A stretch of 10,240 nt of DNA, from contig CAMMLF010000057.1 of assembly GCA_946497585.1 (NCBI GenBank), positions 1 to 10,240 of the forward strand, read 5' to 3'. This document shows, one piece after another, positions 1-5,930 of the stretch (position 1 is its first letter; every line of letters starts with the position of its first letter). The position numbers were made by a program, and so were the translations under genes. Below the pieces are notes generated by a model. That model did not search any database, was not told the origin of the DNA, and saw nothing but the letters and a program-made list of their open reading frames with translations. The DNA is from an uncultured Clostridium sp. (GTDB taxonomy: Bacteria > Bacillota > Clostridia > TANB77 > CAG-508).

Positions 1-39
1 AATAACAACTAATACTCCAAGCATTATGAGTTTATCCAT
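1..39 (-). CDS. 5' end of a small hydrophobic peptide gene (partial)
   Basis: On the minus strand an ATG at 39 follows a textbook AAGGAGG Shine-Dalgarno (47-53) at a spacing of 7. The first 13 residues read MDKLIMLGVLVVI, and the rest runs off the left edge. After MDK the peptide is almost wholly hydrophobic, so it is likely a membrane peptide: a short phage membrane protein, a holin-like peptide or a type I toxin-like peptide are all possible. It is transcribed away from the late operon from its own promoter. The product cannot be identified from 13 residues. Confidence 0.55.
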   Translation of the reverse strand, partial: MDKLIMLGVLVVI

Positions 40-89
40 CTTATCACCTCCTTAAACGGAAGAAAGTCGATTAAGAAAAGTGTGGAGAT

Positions 90-124
90 AAAATTATTAT
101 ACGACAAAAGAATATTTTAATCAA
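90..124 (-). promoter_or_regulatory. Sigma-A type promoter for the minus-strand peptide gene
   Basis: Read on the minus strand, TTGATT (124-119) and a perfect TATAAT (101-96) are separated by 17 bp, close to the vegetative consensus. Transcription would start near 90, giving a leader of about 50 nt before the ATG at 39. The good match suggests the peptide can be expressed without a phage activator, whereas no convincing promoter of this kind is seen facing the late genes. Confidence 0.6.
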
Positions 125-130
125 TAAATT

Positions 131-156
131 ATTACAAAAAAATTACAAAAATGTAA
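131..156. promoter_or_regulatory. TTACA direct and inverted repeats in the divergent gap (possible operator)
   Basis: ATTACAAAAA occurs at 131-140 and again at 142-151, spaced 11 bp or about one helical turn. The second copy also forms an inverted repeat with TGTAA at 152-156. The three half-sites lie between the minus-strand promoter and the plus-strand RNA and late genes, where a regulator could act on both. The DNA is A-rich, so chance repetition is possible. The operator role is inference. Confidence 0.3.
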
Positions 157-166
157 CATCAATTTT

Positions 167-199
167 AAGAGCTTGTCTAAAACAGATAAGTTCTTTTTT
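167..199 (+). terminator. Hairpin with U-run ahead of the large RNA (weak terminator or 5' leader hairpin)
   Basis: AAGAGCTTGTCT (167-178) pairs with AGATAAGTTCTT (184-195) over 12 bp with two G-U pairs and an AAAAC loop, and T residues continue to 199. It has the form of an intrinsic terminator on the plus strand, but no gene ends here. It could stop read-through from upstream, act as an attenuator, or be the 5' hairpin of the RNA that follows. Its stem is A+T-rich and the free U-run is only about 4 nt. Confidence 0.4.
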
Positions 200-396
200 A
201 TATAGTGGCGGAATAGACAAGTATAGATTAATTTTATACTTGGTAAAACTAAACGGCTTATTCTAAACATAATTGAATCTGCTGAATGGTAATAGTAGAC
301 GCTAATACGCAGAGGCGCGGACTCTGGTCATATTGTGTAAGATAAATATAAAATGACCTGTATTTATCATGTTAGGTGCAAATCCTAATCTATATA
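199..396 (+). other. tRNA-like domain at the 5' end of the large RNA
   Basis: TATATAG (199-205) and CTATATA (390-396) form a perfect 7-bp acceptor-like stem. Immediately inside it on the 3' side, after T389, is a T-arm-like hairpin: TTAGG (372-376), loop TGCAAAT (377-383), CCTAA (384-388). It has the 5-bp stem, 7-nt loop and G53-C61-type closing pair of a tRNA; only loop position 55 (G for T) departs from the usual pattern. On the 5' side TGGCGGAAT (206-214) resembles the start of a tRNA-Leu D arm, and GTAGACGC (295-302) resembles its end. A 5-bp/7-nt hairpin at 310-326 looks like an anticodon arm but lacks T33. Extra segments make this about 198 nt, so it is not a normal tRNA gene, and no CCA is encoded. 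Confidence 0.4.
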
Positions 397-697
397 AAAT
401 ATTTAATTGATTATAGAAACAATGTAATTAGCTACTACATTGATTTTATAATATAGATATCTATTCTGTAATTATTTTGAAAGAGTTAATTCTCTTCTAG
501 CCCTCTACACGAAGCTATGTGGAGGGGCATAGTGCTGAGGTTCAAATTAAAATCGGATACCAATGCGAAGGCTAGGATATATAATGTTTTTTAATTACAG
601 AGAACAAGCAAGATACTAGATATTTTTTTGGTGAAAAACACCTCCTTTCTTAATAAGCCTTAGTAAAGGACAGCTCTATTCTAGTTAAGGAGCAGTT

Positions 698-790
698 AAA
701 GATAGTATTTAGAGCATACACAAACTGGTAAAAGTCTAGTCTGGTGCACAAGAAAGCTAGCGGTGATGTATGCTTTAAATACTGTTTTTA
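698..790 (+). terminator. Long 3' stem with U-run closing the large RNA
   Basis: Bases 698-720 pair with 767-789 over about 23 bp, including a few G-U pairs; the core is AGTATTTAGAGCATAC with GTATGCTTTAAATACT. The 46-nt apical part (721-766) holds further short complementary pieces, including CTAG at 736-739 and 757-760. The 3' strand runs into TTTTT (785-789). This is the natural 3' end of the large RNA and may also terminate transcription, though the large apical domain is unusual for a simple terminator. The next gene's ribosome binding site begins just after it. Confidence 0.5.
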
Positions 791-808
791 ATATAAAAGG
801 AGTAAACT

Positions 809-973
809 ATGGAAGAAGTATTAAAAAAGTATAAAGAAGAGATTTGTCCATATTGCATACATAGTAATGATGAGAATTATCAAGACTGTAATATAGTTAT
901 GCAAATAGATGGACAAGCAAACTGTATAAATTATGTTTGCAAAGATTATTGTAAAAAGAGGTTAAAGAAATGA
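809..973 (+). CDS. Small cysteine-rich (putative zinc-binding) phage protein
   Basis: A 54-residue protein starts at the ATG at 809, 6 nt after AAAAGGAG (795-802). Cysteines lie at 13, 16, 27, 39, 44 and 48, beginning with a CPYC pair, and suggest a small zinc-binding or disulfide fold. The layout C-x2-C, then DC and C-x-NYVC, resembles small Cys-rich proteins common in phage early and late regions; their function is not known to me. It overlaps the next gene by 4 nt (ATGA), so the two are probably translationally coupled. It is the first gene after the large RNA. Confidence 0.75.
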   Translation: MEEVLKKYKEEICPYCIHSNDENYQDCNIVMQIDGQANCINYVCKDYCKKRLKK

Positions 974-1128
974 AAATTTTAATACTTATTATTCTTAGTC
1001 CTTTGGCAATTATCTGCGGAATAATTAGCATAGTGATAATATATGCAATTATAAGAGCAATTATAAATTATATATTAAATAAAATTAATGCAATAAATAA
1101 CAAAATGAAACAGAGAGATGAAGAATAA
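970..1128 (+). CDS. Small single-pass membrane protein
   Basis: A 52-residue protein starts within the previous stop codon (ATGA at 970), with AGAGG at 957-961 as a modest ribosome binding site. Residues 3-36 are strongly hydrophobic (runs of I, L, V and A), predicting one or two membrane segments, followed by a polar, mostly basic tail that ends in DEE. The stop overlaps the ATG of the HNH gene (TAATG at 1126-1130), so the three genes 809-1511 form a coupled unit. Function is unknown. The size and topology would fit an accessory membrane protein, but nothing identifies it as a holin. Confidence 0.7.
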   Translation: MKILILIILSPLAIICGIISIVIIYAIIRAIINYILNKINAINNKMKQRDEE

Positions 1129-1511
1129 TGTTAATAAGCTGTCAATACTGTGGAAAAATACATGATAGTAAATATATTTGTGATAAAAGACCAAAAAGAA
1201 AAAAAGAAATATCAGAAGCAGATAGATTCAGAAGAACTAACAGATGGCAAAAGAAACGTGAAGAAATAAAACAAAGAGATTTAAATTTATGCCAAATATG
1301 TATTAGAGAATTATATAATACAAGAAATAAATACAATACGAAAGATTTAAGTGTACATCATAATATACCAATCAATGAGAATTATGATAAAAGGTTGGAT
1401 AATGATAATTTATTAACAGTTTGTGAATATCATCATAAGATGTGTGAAAGAGGAGAAATACCTAGAAAAATTGTTCAAAAAATAATTGATGAACAGGAAA
1501 GCAAAATATAA
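1128..1511 (+). CDS. HNH endonuclease of the packaging module
   Basis: The 127-residue protein has an N-terminal Cys cluster (C5, C8, C18), a basic stretch with the RRTNRWQKKRE segment typical of phage HNH proteins (35-45), then the HNH fold: C55-x2-C58, SVHHNIP with H77/H78, N94 in DNDNLL, and C99-x2-H102 followed by H103. C55, C58, C99 and H102 are the likely structural zinc ligands; one of H77/H78, with N94 and H103, forms the catalytic set. HNH proteins directly before the terminase genes are known in HK97-like phages to work with the terminase in cutting at cos and in head morphogenesis. Length is normal for the stand-alone packaging type. It is not an IscB or an intron endonuclease by length or context. 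Confidence 0.93.
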   Translation: MLISCQYCGKIHDSKYICDKRPKRKKEISEADRFRRTNRWQKKREEIKQRDLNLCQICIRELYNTRNKYNTKDLSVHHNIPINENYDKRLDNDNLLTVCEYHHKMCERGEIPRKIVQKIIDEQESKI

Positions 1512-1610
1512 ATAATCCCCCCTATCATAAAAATTTAAAAATAAAATAATTTTCTACACCTACCGCCTACCTTCACTTGAAAAAAATTCCCACATCAAAA
1601 TATAACTAAA
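1512..1610. other. Gap between HNH and terS, candidate cos region
   Basis: This roughly 100-bp non-coding stretch has a C6 run (1517-1522) and a locally G+C-richer block, CCTACCGCCTACC (1559-1571), with TACC repeated, in otherwise A+T-rich DNA. In HNH-bearing cos phages the cohesive-end site normally lies near the HNH and small terminase genes, so this is a plausible place for cos. The exact nick positions cannot be read from sequence alone. The sites could instead lie upstream, near the large RNA. Confidence 0.35.
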
Positions 1611-1623
1611 GGAGATGAAAAAT

Positions 1624-2196
1624 ATGCCAACACCACCAAAACCATTTAAAGTGTTAGAAGCTGAAAGAAAATCACATAGAACAAAGGCTGAACTCAAGCT
1701 AAGAGAAAATGGAGAAAAATCTTTAATGACTGAAACAAAAATAAAAGAGAGAAAAGAAACTAAGAAAAATAAAATAGCTCATAAAGAATACAAGAGAATA
1801 GTAAAACTACTAGAAAACATAGATAAGAACGATGCAATATATGAAGCGGTTATTAATAGATATTGTCTCCTTCAAGCTGAATGTGTAGATTTGGAAGAGA
1901 AAAGAGAAGAAATCTATAAACTAATATTTGAATTAGAAGAAGAATCAAACAAAATAACAAAAGATATGGATAATGATAATGATGTGTTAACTTATAAACT
2001 AGAATATGCTAAAGAAATAGCAAAAATGATAAATTCTATGTTATCAGTTGATAGAGAAATATCAAATAAAAGAAAAATGCTACTTGAAATAGAAAAAGAA
2101 AATGTTATGACAATAGCGTCAGCATTAAGAAGTATACCAAAGAAAGCAGATAAAGATACTGAGGATCCACTTTTAAAAGTTCTAAGAGGTGAATAA
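1624..2196 (+). CDS. terS: Phage terminase small subunit (P27 family)
   Basis: The small terminase recognises phage DNA and recruits the large subunit at the packaging start. I place the start at ATG 1624 (MPTPPKPFKVLEAE), because AAAGGAG (1608-1614) is 9 nt upstream; an in-frame ATG at 1615 directly abuts the ribosome binding site and is unlikely. The 190-residue product opens with a short PKP and basic segment containing SHRTKAEL, a pattern typical of P27-type small terminases. It continues as long charged helices with probable coiled coil (about 45-165) and ends with a short basic and acidic tail. It is followed 2 nt later by the large subunit, as expected. Family assignment rests on the N-terminal pattern and position. 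Confidence 0.88.
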   Translation: MPTPPKPFKVLEAERKSHRTKAELKLRENGEKSLMTETKIKERKETKKNKIAHKEYKRIVKLLENIDKNDAIYEAVINRYCLLQAECVDLEEKREEIYKLIFELEEESNKITKDMDNDNDVLTYKLEYAKEIAKMINSMLSVDREISNKRKMLLEIEKENVMTIASALRSIPKKADKDTEDPLLKVLRGE

Positions 2197-2198
2197 TA

Positions 2199-3878
2199 AT
2201 GCTATTAGAAAAAGCCAAGAAGTATGCAGATGATTGTATTAGTGGAGAAGAAATAACTACATTTGAAGTAAAAAAACAATGTGAATGGTTTTTAGAGGAT
2301 CTGGAAAAGCAAAATAATGATTATTATCCTTATTATTTTGATACTAAAAAGATAGGAATTATAGAAGGAATATTAAAATTATTGAATTTTGCAACAGGAT
2401 TACATATTACTGGAAAATGTATATATGAGGGTTTGGAAAATTTCCAAGCCTTTTTTCTTGCAAATATTTTCGGCTGGAGATATAAAACAGATGCAAAAAA
2501 ATACAGATACAGAGAGGTTGATCTATTCATACCAAGAAAAAACACAAAAACTTTCTTAGCAGCATTAATCTTTATAATACTAATGTTAACAGAAGATAAC
2601 TATTCGGAATTTTATTCAATTTGTCTTGACAGAGACTTAGCAGGAGAAGTAAAGAAAGCAATTGCACAGATTTTAGAAGTAAGTCCAAGTGTGGGACAAT
2701 ATTTTAATATACCTAAGACTCTAAGTGGTAGGCTAGAATGTACATTAACACATTCTTTTTATCAACCTCGTACAGCAGAAGCAAATAGAAATAACTCTAT
2801 CAAACCTAGTGCATTTATTGCTGACGAATTTGGAGCAATGAAAGATAATTCAAATGTTGAAGCAATGAAATCAGGGCAATTGAATATAAGAAATCCACTA
2901 ATGTTTAGATTGACAACAGCATATGCTGAGGACAAATCTATAATGCTTGGTGAGTTAGATTATTTGAAAAAAATATATAAAGGCTTAGAAACTGACGATA
3001 GACTATTTGCCCTAGTATATTATGCAACAGAAGATCATTTATGGGATGATATAGGATTACAAATGGCGAATCCGCTAAGGGTTGAAGAAAATTATAACGA
3101 AATAAGGGAAAGTAGAAAAAAAGCATTAGCAAAACCAGAAGAAAGAACTGAATTTTTAACAAAACATATGAATTTCTTTATGCCATCAAATTCAGGAGAA
3201 GAATTTATAAAATTAGACAAATTAAGATTATGCAAAAATACTAGAGGTATCTTCGAATGGAGTGGAAAAGATGTATATTTAGGCTTAGATTTAGCTATGA
3301 CAAATGATAATACATCTGTATCAATGGTAACAATGGAAGACGATATGATATTTGCAAAATCTTGGGCGTTTATTCCAAAAGATAGAATAGAAGAAAAAAA
3401 TCGCCGTGAAAGAACTGATTATAGAAGATTTATAGAAGATGGAAGTTGCTTTGCTTGCGGAGAAGAGATTATCTCTTATAGCTTTGTAGAAAAATTTGTT
3501 ATGAATTTAGAAAAAGAATATGGAGTACATATAGTACAGATAGGATATGATAGGTATAATTGTATTTCTACAGCAAATAAATTACAAGAAGCAGGTTATG
3601 AGACAGTTGAAGTAAAACAACATTCAAGTGTATTACATATGCCAACGAAATTATTGCAAGAAAGTATATTACAAAGAAAGTTTAGCTACGACGGGGACAG
3701 ACTATATGAAATAAATTTTCAAAATGCTAGATGCGTTGAGGACACTAACTTAAATAAATATGTTAATAAGAAAAAGTCAAATGGAAAGGTTGATATGGTT
3801 GTAAGTACTATAATTGCAATATATTTACTACAACAACGAATGTTAAATGAGGATAATTTTGTATGTCAAAGTTTCTAA
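2199..3878 (+). CDS. terL: Phage terminase large subunit (ATPase and nuclease)
   Basis: The 559-residue motor protein pumps DNA into the prohead and cuts it. The N-terminal ATPase has a Walker A-type loop RKNTKT (113-118) after the hydrophobic LFIP strand, and Walker B PSAFIADE with D209 and E210. The C-terminal RNase H-like nuclease has D364 in YLGLDLA, D451 in GYDRYN and D532 in VDMVVS, the usual three metal-binding acidic positions. Length is typical for the Terminase_1 family. The P-loop has T where G is usual (TKT rather than GKT/GKS), a variant to note but not evidence of inactivation. The start has AAGAGGTG (2184-2191) 7 nt upstream. A CxxC pair lies at 417-420 (CFAC). The stop is 14 nt before the portal start. 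Confidence 0.96.
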   Translation: MLLEKAKKYADDCISGEEITTFEVKKQCEWFLEDLEKQNNDYYPYYFDTKKIGIIEGILKLLNFATGLHITGKCIYEGLENFQAFFLANIFGWRYKTDAKKYRYREVDLFIPRKNTKTFLAALIFIILMLTEDNYSEFYSICLDRDLAGEVKKAIAQILEVSPSVGQYFNIPKTLSGRLECTLTHSFYQPRTAEANRNNSIKPSAFIADEFGAMKDNSNVEAMKSGQLNIRNPLMFRLTTAYAEDKSIMLGELDYLKKIYKGLETDDRLFALVYYATEDHLWDDIGLQMANPLRVEENYNEIRESRKKALAKPEERTEFLTKHMNFFMPSNSGEEFIKLDKLRLCKNTRGIFEWSGKDVYLGLDLAMTNDNTSVSMVTMEDDMIFAKSWAFIPKDRIEEKNRRERTDYRRFIEDGSCFACGEEIISYSFVEKFVMNLEKEYGVHIVQIGYDRYNCISTANKLQEAGYETVEVKQHSSVLHMPTKLLQESILQRKFSYDGDRLYEINFQNARCVEDTNLNKYVNKKKSNGKVDMVVSTIIAIYLLQQRMLNEDNFVCQSF

Positions 3879-3892
3879 AAGGAGGCAATAGT

Positions 3893-5149
3893 GTGAGAAT
3901 AAGAAACATTATAAAAAAATTAATAAAAAATGAATCAACAATAGACGAAAATTCTGTAGATGATGTTTTGTTAAATGCAATAATGAATGGAGAAGATATT
4001 AATAGAGAAAAAGCATTAACAATACCAGCAGTTTCTAGTGCAGTAGGATTAATTTGTGATTCATTTGCAATGATACCTATAAAACTATATAAAAAGACAA
4101 CAGAAGATGGAAAAAAACAAACATCTGAATTAGAAGATGAACGCACAAACATCATAAACAATGATACTAAAGATACATTAGATGGTTTTCAGTTCAAAAA
4201 AGCATTATGTGAAGATTATTTATTGGGAAAAGGTGGATATGCTTATATTAAAAGAAGCGGAAATAAATTTACAGGAGTTAATTATGTTCAAGATAATAAA
4301 ATCGTAATTGAAAAAAATACAGATGCTATATTTAAGAATTATGCTATATTGGTAGATGGAAAAAATTATAGACCATATGAATTTATTAAGCTACTAAGAA
4401 ACACAAAAGATGGAGCATCTGGTATTGGATATACAAAAGAAATAAGTAAATGCTTAGAAACCGCATATAAAAGAATATTATATGATCTTGATTTAATGAG
4501 AACTGGCGGAAATAAAAAAGGATTTTTAAGGTCTCAAAAGCACTTAGATAAAAAAGGCATGGAAGAATTAAGAATTGCATGGAATAATTATTTTAATGGA
4601 AATTCTAGCTGCGTTATTTTAAACGATGGAATGGAATTTCAAGAAGCTTCAAACACATCAGTTGAAAATCAATTAAACGAGAAGAACAAGACATTTAGTG
4701 ATGAAGTAAAAGAAATATTCCATATAGGAAAAACAAATGAAGAATTTATAAAAAATGCAGTAATGCCAATTGCAAATGCTTTTTGTACAGCATTAAATAG
4801 GGACTTTTTACTTGAAAAAGAAAAAAAGTCTTTTTATTTTGCTCCAGATTATACAGAACTAATTAAGTGTTCAATAAAAGATAGATATGAAGCTTATAAG
4901 ATTGCAATCGAAACAGGATTTAAAACAAGAAATGAAGTTAGATACTTAGAGGGTGATGATGCTTTAGATGGATTGGACTTAGTAAATATAGGTTTAGGAA
5001 GCGTATTGTTGAATCCAAAGACTAAACAGATATATACACCAAATACTAATAAAATGGTTAAGATGGCTGAAACAAATGAAGAAAATGAGCAAGATAACAA
5101 TTCAAATATAGATGAAGATGTGAAGGGAGGTGAACAAAATGAAGAATAA
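3893..5149 (+). CDS. Phage portal protein (HK97 family)
   Basis: The portal forms the dodecameric ring at one vertex through which DNA enters and to which the connector binds. The long frame opens at 3863 inside terL, but AAGGAGG (3879-3885) sits 7 nt before an in-frame GTG at 3893, so I take GTG 3893 as the start (418 residues, MRIRNIIKK). The segment REKALTIPAVSSAVGLICDSFAMIPIKLYKK (about 38-68) is characteristic of HK97-type portals: 'peak' residues A-x-I-P-A-V, then the 'MIP' and 'LY' motifs. The C-terminal 40 residues are polar and Asn/Glu-rich. The gene overlaps the protease gene by 11 nt. Confidence 0.94.
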   Translation: MRIRNIIKKLIKNESTIDENSVDDVLLNAIMNGEDINREKALTIPAVSSAVGLICDSFAMIPIKLYKKTTEDGKKQTSELEDERTNIINNDTKDTLDGFQFKKALCEDYLLGKGGYAYIKRSGNKFTGVNYVQDNKIVIEKNTDAIFKNYAILVDGKNYRPYEFIKLLRNTKDGASGIGYTKEISKCLETAYKRILYDLDLMRTGGNKKGFLRSQKHLDKKGMEELRIAWNNYFNGNSSCVILNDGMEFQEASNTSVENQLNEKNKTFSDEVKEIFHIGKTNEEFIKNAVMPIANAFCTALNRDFLLEKEKKSFYFAPDYTELIKCSIKDRYEAYKIAIETGFKTRNEVRYLEGDDALDGLDLVNIGLGSVLLNPKTKQIYTPNTNKMVKMAETNEENEQDNNSNIDEDVKGGEQNEE

Positions 5150-5864
5150 GTTTTATGAAATTAAGAATATAATTCCAGATTTAAGTGCAGACCTCTATTT
5201 TTACGGAGAAATTGTAACCGATGATACAGATTGGTGGACAGGAGAAAAAGATGAAAACTTAATAGGGTTACAAAGTTTTAAAAAAGAATTAGACAATTTA
5301 GGAAACATATCAGATTTAAATATTTATATGAATACTCCTGGTGGAGAAGTATTTGTTGCAACTACAATATGCAGTATGCTTCAAAGATTAAAAGATACGG
5401 GAACTAAAATACATACATTTGTTGACGGCTTATGTGCTAGTGCAGGAACATTCATTTTGATGATGGGTGATGATATAAACTTGTATGAAAACTCTATGAT
5501 AATGATACACAAACCTGTAGGATATTGTGAAGGAAATGCAGTCGATTTTCAAAAGTATATAAACTTGTTAGATACTGTGGAAAATTCTACAATGATACCT
5601 CTTTATATGAAAAAATCAAAAGTAGATGAGAATAAATTGAAAGAACTAATAAGTGATGAAAGTTGGTTAGGAGCAAAAGAAACAGAGGAAATATTTAATA
5701 TAAATATATTACAAGAGCAAAAGCAAGTTGCTGCGTGTGTTTCAGATTTATTAAAAAATTATAAAAATGTACCACAAAGCCTTAAAATTGCGATGAATAA
5801 AGCAAAAGAGCCTAAATTTGACTACTCAGATTATGAAAAAAGGCTATTAGCTGTAAAAAGATAA
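5139..5864 (+). CDS. ClpP-like prohead (capsid maturation) protease
   Basis: The start is ATG 5139, 8 nt after AGGGAGG (5124-5130); an in-frame GTG at 5130 lies inside that ribosome binding site and is rejected. The 241-residue product has the ClpP/crotonase-like core: IYMNTPGGEV (62-71) as the oxyanion-loop GG, GLCASAG with the likely nucleophile S101, and MIHKPVG with the catalytic H124. The third residue is less certain; D145 is a candidate. In HK97-type heads such serine proteases remove the N-terminal scaffold-like part of the capsid protein after prohead assembly. Its position between portal and capsid genes supports this. The last 60 or so residues are charged and may be trimmed or bind the prohead. 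Confidence 0.94.
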   Translation: MKNKFYEIKNIIPDLSADLYFYGEIVTDDTDWWTGEKDENLIGLQSFKKELDNLGNISDLNIYMNTPGGEVFVATTICSMLQRLKDTGTKIHTFVDGLCASAGTFILMMGDDINLYENSMIMIHKPVGYCEGNAVDFQKYINLLDTVENSTMIPLYMKKSKVDENKLKELISDESWLGAKETEEIFNINILQEQKQVAACVSDLLKNYKNVPQSLKIAMNKAKEPKFDYSDYEKRLLAVKR

Positions 5865-5865
5865 G

Positions 5866-5900
5866 AAAAAGTAACTAGAAATGGTTACTTTTTTTATTTT
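5866..5900 (+). terminator. Intrinsic terminator between protease and capsid genes
   Basis: AAAAAGTAAC (5866-5875) pairs perfectly with GTTACTTTTT (5884-5893) around an 8-nt loop, followed by a T-rich tract (TTTATTTT). It lies in the 66-bp gap after the protease stop. Placed inside an otherwise continuous operon, it would partly stop transcription before the capsid gene or stabilise the 3' end of the upstream message. No convincing promoter was found between it and the capsid gene, so read-through must be substantial, by a leaky terminator or by antitermination. Confidence 0.7.
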
Positions 5901-5930
5901 ATAAAAAATTTATAAAAGGAAGGTAAGAAT

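Larger units (their letters stand above)
199..790 (+). ncRNA. Large structured non-coding RNA, candidate ROOL/GOLLD-class phage RNA
   Basis: About 590 nt without a usable reading frame sit directly upstream of the packaging genes, and parts (about 500-560 and 660-770) are richer in G+C than the flanks. Hand folding gives local hairpins 218-225/235-242, 310-314/322-326, 326-331/353-358, 372-376/384-388, 410-426/436-452 (one mismatch), 501-509/518-526, 630-633/639-642 and 698-720/767-789. It also gives a long-range helix 464-474/592-602 enclosing a branched domain. The sequences 568-573 and 656-661 could pair across that helix as a pseudoknot. From known RNA classes, ROOL (around 580 nt, prophages of Bacillota and relatives) and GOLLD are the best fits in size, setting and complexity. 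I cannot match either consensus from memory. That it is a structured RNA is fairly sure; the class is a guess at about even odds. No clear promoter was found. Confidence 0.62.

Noticed and set aside
205..330. Resemblance to a group I intron 5' part (a P2-like hairpin then CTAAACGG and TAGTAGAC, as in the T4 td intron)
   Set aside because: I could not find the paired R and S core elements (P7) or a P3 partner, and no interrupted exon is visible on either side. The shared words are short and A+T-rich.
199..396. tmRNA gene
   Set aside because: Acceptor-like and T-arm-like ends are present, but there is no G-U identity pair, no 3' CCA, no tag reading frame, and the length is too short.
199..790. 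HEARO RNA or group II intron
   Set aside because: The nearby HNH protein is a stand-alone packaging type rather than an IscB-like protein, the RNA is much longer than HEARO, and no domain V hairpin or reverse transcriptase is seen.
3863..3892. ATG 3863 as portal start
   Set aside because: It lies inside terL without a good ribosome binding site; the strong AAGGAGG at 3879-3885 points to the GTG at 3893.
5894..5930. Promoter for the capsid gene (TATAAA at 5911-5916)
   Set aside because: No -35 at a suitable distance; the match is what A+T-rich DNA gives by chance.
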